Of a stretch of DNA of 8,519 bases, positions 5,610 to 8,519 are shown piece by piece. The notes beneath the pieces were generated by a model. The model saw only the letters and a list, made by a program, of their open reading frames with translations. It was not told the origin of the DNA and ran no database searches. Each line of letters opens with the position of its first letter. The stretch's first letter is position 1. A program made the translations under genes and the position numbers. The DNA is from Christensenella sp. UBA5327 (GTDB lineage: Bacteria > Bacillota > Clostridia > Christensenellales > Aristaeellaceae), in contig DHQX01000040.1 of the NCBI GenBank assembly GCA_002411105.1, positions 452 through 8,970 on the forward strand, read 5' to 3'.

Positions 5610-6782
5610 CTATATGCTCTCAAAAAAGGCCTCTTCATCCTCCCGGCGCAGGATGCCCTGGGCATCAAAGTGCAGCGGGGTGGGCTTGGTCTTCATATAG
5701 CGCAGGATCTCGTCCATGCGGACCGACTCCTGAAAGGTCATCATCGTAAAGGACACGCCATGCTTGCGCGCCCGCCCGGTGCGGCCGATGCGGTGGAGGT
5801 AATACTCGTTTTCGTTGGGCAGATCATAGTTGATAACCACCTCCACGTCATCCACGTCAATGCCCCTGGCGGCCACGTCGGTGGCCACCAGGATGGGGAA
5901 CTTGCCGCGCTTGAAATCCCCCATCACCCGGGTGCGCTGGCTCTGGCGGATATCCCCGTGCAGCGCCTGGGCACCGTAGCCCTCCTTCACCAGCCTGTCG
6001 CTTAAGCGCTGGGCCATGAACTTGGTGTTCACAAACACCATCACCCGGTCAAACTCATCAGAATCCAGCAGGTACTCCAGCGCCTCCTGCTTTTTGTCCC
6101 GGGGGATCATCAGGGTGTGTTGGGCGATTTGGGGCCGGTTTTCCTTGGTGGCCTCCACGGTGATTTCCACCGGTTCGTTCTGGTATTTCCAGGAGATGGT
6201 CATCACATCCCGGTTGGTGGTGGCGGAAAACATCACCAGCTGCCGGTTTGGCGGCGCCAGCTCGATGATGCGGGTCACGTCCTTGACAAAGCCCATGTTG
6301 AGCATCTCATCCGCCTCGTCAATCACCAGGGTGTGCACATGGTGCAGGCTCACATGCCCGCGGCTTGCCATGTCCAGCATCCGCCCGGGGGTGGCCACCA
6401 CAATCTGGGGCTTGCGCTTGAGCTGGTTGAGCTGCCGGGCGATGGGCTGCCCGCCATACAGCGCCGCGATGTTGATCTGGGGGATGAAGCGGGCCAACTC
6501 GGTCAATTCCTGCACGATCTGCATGGCCAGCTCCCGCGTGGGCGCCAGCACCACCTCCTGCACCCGGGTTTCCTTCAGGCTGATATACTCAAGCATCGGG
6601 ATCCCAAAGGCGATGGTCTTGCCGGTGCCGGTGGGGGCGATGCCGATGATGTCCCGCCCCGCCATCATCACGGGGATGGTCTGTGTCTGGATGTCGGTGG
6701 GGTTTTTGATCCCCATCCTGTCAAGCGCCTTTAATACCTCGTCGGATACGTCCAGCGCCTTGAATGCTTCTGCGGGCAACAC
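5610..6782 (-). CDS. DEAD-box ATP-dependent RNA helicase
   Basis: This 390-residue protein unwinds short RNA duplexes using ATP, probably in ribosome assembly, RNA decay or cold adaptation, in the cytoplasm. All superfamily-2 motifs are present: Q motif (F7 and Q32 in NPTDIQTQTIP), motif I APTGTGKT (49-56), Ia PTRELA (81-86), GG (110-111), Ib TPGR (131-134), II DEAD (155-158), III SAT (186-188), IV VMVFVNTK (247-254), V TDVAARGIDV (301-310) and VI HRIGRTGR (330-337). It resembles the RhlE/CshA group but consists of little more than the two RecA-like domains. Only about 50 residues follow motif VI, ending in acidic EDEEAFFESI, with no basic RNA-binding tail. The start is GTG 6782, 5 nt after GAGG on the minus strand; an upstream ATG in CCATGG is followed by a stop within five codons. 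The exact subfamily and target RNA cannot be told from the sequence. Confidence 0.95.
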   Translation of the reverse strand: MLPAEAFKALDVSDEVLKALDRMGIKNPTDIQTQTIPVMMAGRDIIGIAPTGTGKTIAFGIPMLEYISLKETRVQEVVLAPTRELAMQIVQELTELARFIPQINIAALYGGQPIARQLNQLKRKPQIVVATPGRMLDMASRGHVSLHHVHTLVIDEADEMLNMGFVKDVTRIIELAPPNRQLVMFSATTNRDVMTISWKYQNEPVEITVEATKENRPQIAQHTLMIPRDKKQEALEYLLDSDEFDRVMVFVNTKFMAQRLSDRLVKEGYGAQALHGDIRQSQRTRVMGDFKRGKFPILVATDVAARGIDVDDVEVVINYDLPNENEYYLHRIGRTGRARKHGVSFTMMTFQESVRMDEILRYMKTKPTPLHFDAQGILRREDEEAFFESI

Positions 6783-6827
6783 TAAAACCTCGTTTCCATG
6801 GCCTGGCTTCTGCCTGGCTCAAAAGCC

Positions 6828-6857
6828 ATTATAGCCACACGGCTTTTGGCCTGTCAA
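6828..6857 (-). promoter_or_regulatory. Perfect-consensus sigma-A promoter of the helicase gene
   Basis: On the minus strand TTGACA (6857-6852) and TATAAT (6833-6828) both match the consensus fully and are separated by 18 nt. Transcription should start near 6821, leaving a leader of about 38 nt before GTG 6782. The -10 box lies between AAAAGCC (6821-6827) and GGCTTTT (6841-6847), an inverted repeat that could be an operator or chance. Confidence 0.88.
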
Positions 6858-6964
6858 CCGCGCCCATGCCAGCCCGCCGCATTGCGCACCGGCGCGGCTT
6901 GAGCACAGCGCCCTTTTGAGCGAACATTTTTTATAGGATTTATACAAAATTAATATTTTTCGTA

Positions 6965-6994
6965 TTTACATCGGATCGCCATCTGTGTTAGTAT
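6965..6994 (+). promoter_or_regulatory. Candidate extended -10 promoter of the VWA-protein gene
   Basis: TTTACA (6965-6970) and TAGTAT (6989-6994) are 18 nt apart, with TGn (6986-6988) before the -10 box. The start would be near 7001, giving a leader of about 65 nt that contains a small 5-bp hairpin (7013-7026, GCATC/GATGC) and the SD CGGAGGA at 7056-7062. The stretch 6924-6964 is very AT-rich in a GC-rich genome and could act as an UP element. A second weaker pair, TTGAGC (6916-6921) and TTTATA (6939-6944), is also possible. The rest of the gap, 6858-6922, is GC-rich and shows no gene. Confidence 0.5.
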
Positions 6995-7065
6995 AAACTG
7001 CTTTACGTGTGAGCATCTGTTGATGCACCAAGAATCAAGACAGCATAGCAAAAAACGGAGGATCT

Positions 7066-8511
7066 ATGAAAAATCGCAAGGTGTCTCTGCGGCGTTGGCT
7101 GGTGAGCTTACTGCTCCTTGCCCTGGTGGCAGCCCTGCCCATGGCGGGCTTGGCAACTCAGCCCACCGATCCTCCCGGCAGCCCGCCTCCCCATATTGGC
7201 GTTGACCATCCCAAGACCCCCGGGGAAGTCCTGCTGTTCAAAAAAGCAGAACCCCTCCAAGGCCAGGTCAACACCTGGCAGGTCACCCTGCGGGTGGAGG
7301 CGATGGACACCGTGCAAACCTCCGACACCATCCTGGTGATTGACACCTCAGCCAGCATGAATGACAATGGCCGGATGGGCGCGGCTATCAGTGCCGCCAC
7401 CACCCTGATTGAGGAATTGCTGCCCACGCCAACGCCTGCTGTGCCCCTCAACCGCGTGGCGGTGATTTCCTTTAATTACTATGCCAATCAGGCAATCGGG
7501 TTTACTTCCAACCAGGCTGACGCCATCGCCGCAGTGGAAAACTTATGGGCCAATGGCGGCACCTTCACCCAGGATGCAGTATATGATGCCAGAACATTGA
7601 TGGCCAGTTCCATCGCGGACCACAAGAACATCATCCTTTTGTCTGATGGTCAGCCTACCTATAGTACGCGTATCCAATATGACTGGCGGATGAACACAGC
7701 CAACCTCATCGCAAGGACACCCTCCGGGTACTGGACGCCCAACAACGTTCCCCAAAATCAGTTTGAGTATGGAAACCGCGTAGGCGGCGGCGGCAGCATT
7801 GAAACTCGCTATGACAACCCGTGGGGAACTGACAATGATAAGTATTATCACCACGGCAACAGCGCCATCGCGGAAGCGGGCTTCGCCAAGGCCAATTCCA
7901 CCCTCTACACCATCGCCCTGGAAGCCGGCACTACCGGCACCTCGGTGCTTAACGCCATGGCCAGCCCGGGCAAAGCCTACACCGCCACGCCTTCAGAGCT
8001 AACGGCTATCTTCACCCAGATCGCCGGGCAGATCAACTCCGCCGTGCGCGACGCCACCGTGGGAGACCCCATGGGCACCGGGTTTGTGGTCAACGGCACG
8101 GTGGAAGACATTGCGGTCACCCAGGGCACGACCACCTATATCAACAACCAAATCAATTGGACCATCGGCACCCTCACCCAGCCCATCGCGCCCGGGTCCA
8201 ATATCAAGTACGCTCAGATGACCTATCAGGTCACCATCAACGATGACATCCTGGACGCTGAGGGCTCAGGTGGTTTGTTCAATACGAATGAAGGCGCTTC
8301 CCTCACCTATACCTACACCAATGACCAGGGGCAGGATGTCACCACCACCACAACCTTCCCCCAGCCCAAGGAAGACCCGGTGCTGCTGGTGATGGAAAAG
8401 GTGCTCATCAACAGCCTTGGCGAGGTGATCACCACCTCGGCCACCGGGGTGGATAACCGGCAGTTTAATCTGAATGTCATTAATAACTTTGACTATAATA
8501 GTGTCTGCTGA
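7066..8511 (+). CDS. Secreted VWA-domain surface protein, adhesin/pilus-tip-like, apparently C-terminally truncated
   Basis: The 481-residue protein starts at ATG 7066 after CGGAGGA. A signal peptide covers about 1-30 (basic KNRK..RR, long hydrophobic run, ending near GLA). Residues about 85-325 are a von Willebrand factor A domain with a complete metal-ion-dependent adhesion site: DTSAS (93-97), T166 in NGGTFT, and D194 in LLSDG. The region between that last motif and the helix NSAIAEAGFAKA (265-276) carries an insertion of about 65 residues rich in Gly, Asn, Trp and Tyr. Residues about 326-432 look like a beta-rich pilin-type domain (GTVEDIAVTQG, INWTIGTL, MTYQVTIN). From about 436 a further domain begins (DPVLLVMEKVLINSLGEVITTS). 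The reading frame then stops at TGA 8509-8511 in the middle of it, with no LPXTG signal or membrane anchor. Gram-positive pilus-tip adhesins such as RrgA share the VWA-plus-beta-domain plan. It may be a broken gene, a sequence error near the window end, or a short form. Confidence 0.82.
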   Translation: MKNRKVSLRRWLVSLLLLALVAALPMAGLATQPTDPPGSPPPHIGVDHPKTPGEVLLFKKAEPLQGQVNTWQVTLRVEAMDTVQTSDTILVIDTSASMNDNGRMGAAISAATTLIEELLPTPTPAVPLNRVAVISFNYYANQAIGFTSNQADAIAAVENLWANGGTFTQDAVYDARTLMASSIADHKNIILLSDGQPTYSTRIQYDWRMNTANLIARTPSGYWTPNNVPQNQFEYGNRVGGGGSIETRYDNPWGTDNDKYYHHGNSAIAEAGFAKANSTLYTIALEAGTTGTSVLNAMASPGKAYTATPSELTAIFTQIAGQINSAVRDATVGDPMGTGFVVNGTVEDIAVTQGTTTYINNQINWTIGTLTQPIAPGSNIKYAQMTYQVTINDDILDAEGSGGLFNTNEGASLTYTYTNDQGQDVTTTTTFPQPKEDPVLLVMEKVLINSLGEVITTSATGVDNRQFNLNVINNFDYNSVC

Positions 8512-8519
8512 ACAGCTCC

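Noticed and set aside
6801..6819. Direct repeat GCCTGGCT, 11-base period, in the helicase leader
   Set aside because: Only two short copies with no flanking structure; could be chance.
6016..6834. Long plus-strand open frames opposite the helicase gene
   Set aside because: They are antisense shadows produced by GC-rich codon bias; the minus strand encodes a complete set of helicase motifs.
6858..6897. Inverted repeat CCGCGCC/GGCGCGG between the divergent promoters
   Set aside because: Seven bp with a 26-nt loop in GC-rich DNA is weak evidence for an operator.

Overview
The window looks like part of a GC-rich Clostridia-type Firmicute chromosome, probably gut-associated or anaerobic; this is an inference. 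It rests on strong AGGAGG-like Shine-Dalgarno (SD) sites before most genes, TTG and GTG starts, Gram-positive-type signal peptides, intrinsic hairpin-U terminators after nearly every gene, an ECF sigma/anti-sigma pair of clostridial type, and a secreted FMN-plus-FAD reductase-like protein of a kind common in gut anaerobes. No tRNA, rRNA, CRISPR array, transposase or phage gene was found.

Layout. Positions 11-40 hold a perfect hairpin, probably the terminator of a gene left of the window. Positions 94-1489 hold a translationally coupled pair: an ECF sigma factor and a single-pass membrane protein that is its likely anti-sigma partner. A GC-rich terminator follows, and its loop doubles as a candidate -35 box for the next gene. 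Positions 1578-2618 encode a secreted CapA-family protein, closed by a terminator. A near-consensus promoter at 2675-2703 drives a secreted flavoprotein (2752-4536) with an ApbE-type covalent FMN site followed by a fumarate-reductase-like FAD domain. Two hairpins follow. Positions 4749-5522 encode a secreted protein of unknown function, closed by a strong terminator shared convergently with a minus-strand DEAD-box RNA helicase (6782-5610) that has a perfect-consensus promoter. An AT-rich divergent intergenic region then leads to a secreted von Willebrand factor A (VWA) adhesin-like or pilus-tip-like protein (7066-8511). It stops 8 bases before the window end, without a cell-wall anchor.

How the genes relate. 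Apart from the sigma/anti-sigma pair, every gene appears to be its own transcription unit, so this is not one pathway operon. Five of the seven genes encode membrane-anchored or exported proteins, so the theme is the cell surface: envelope-stress regulation, a surface-polymer-type protein, an extracytoplasmic reductase-like enzyme and adhesion. I see no convincing new multi-gene system. The best leads are the flavoprotein, whose fumarate-reductase catalytic residues appear to be replaced; the unfamiliar two-part secreted protein at 4749-5522; and the apparently truncated VWA protein.
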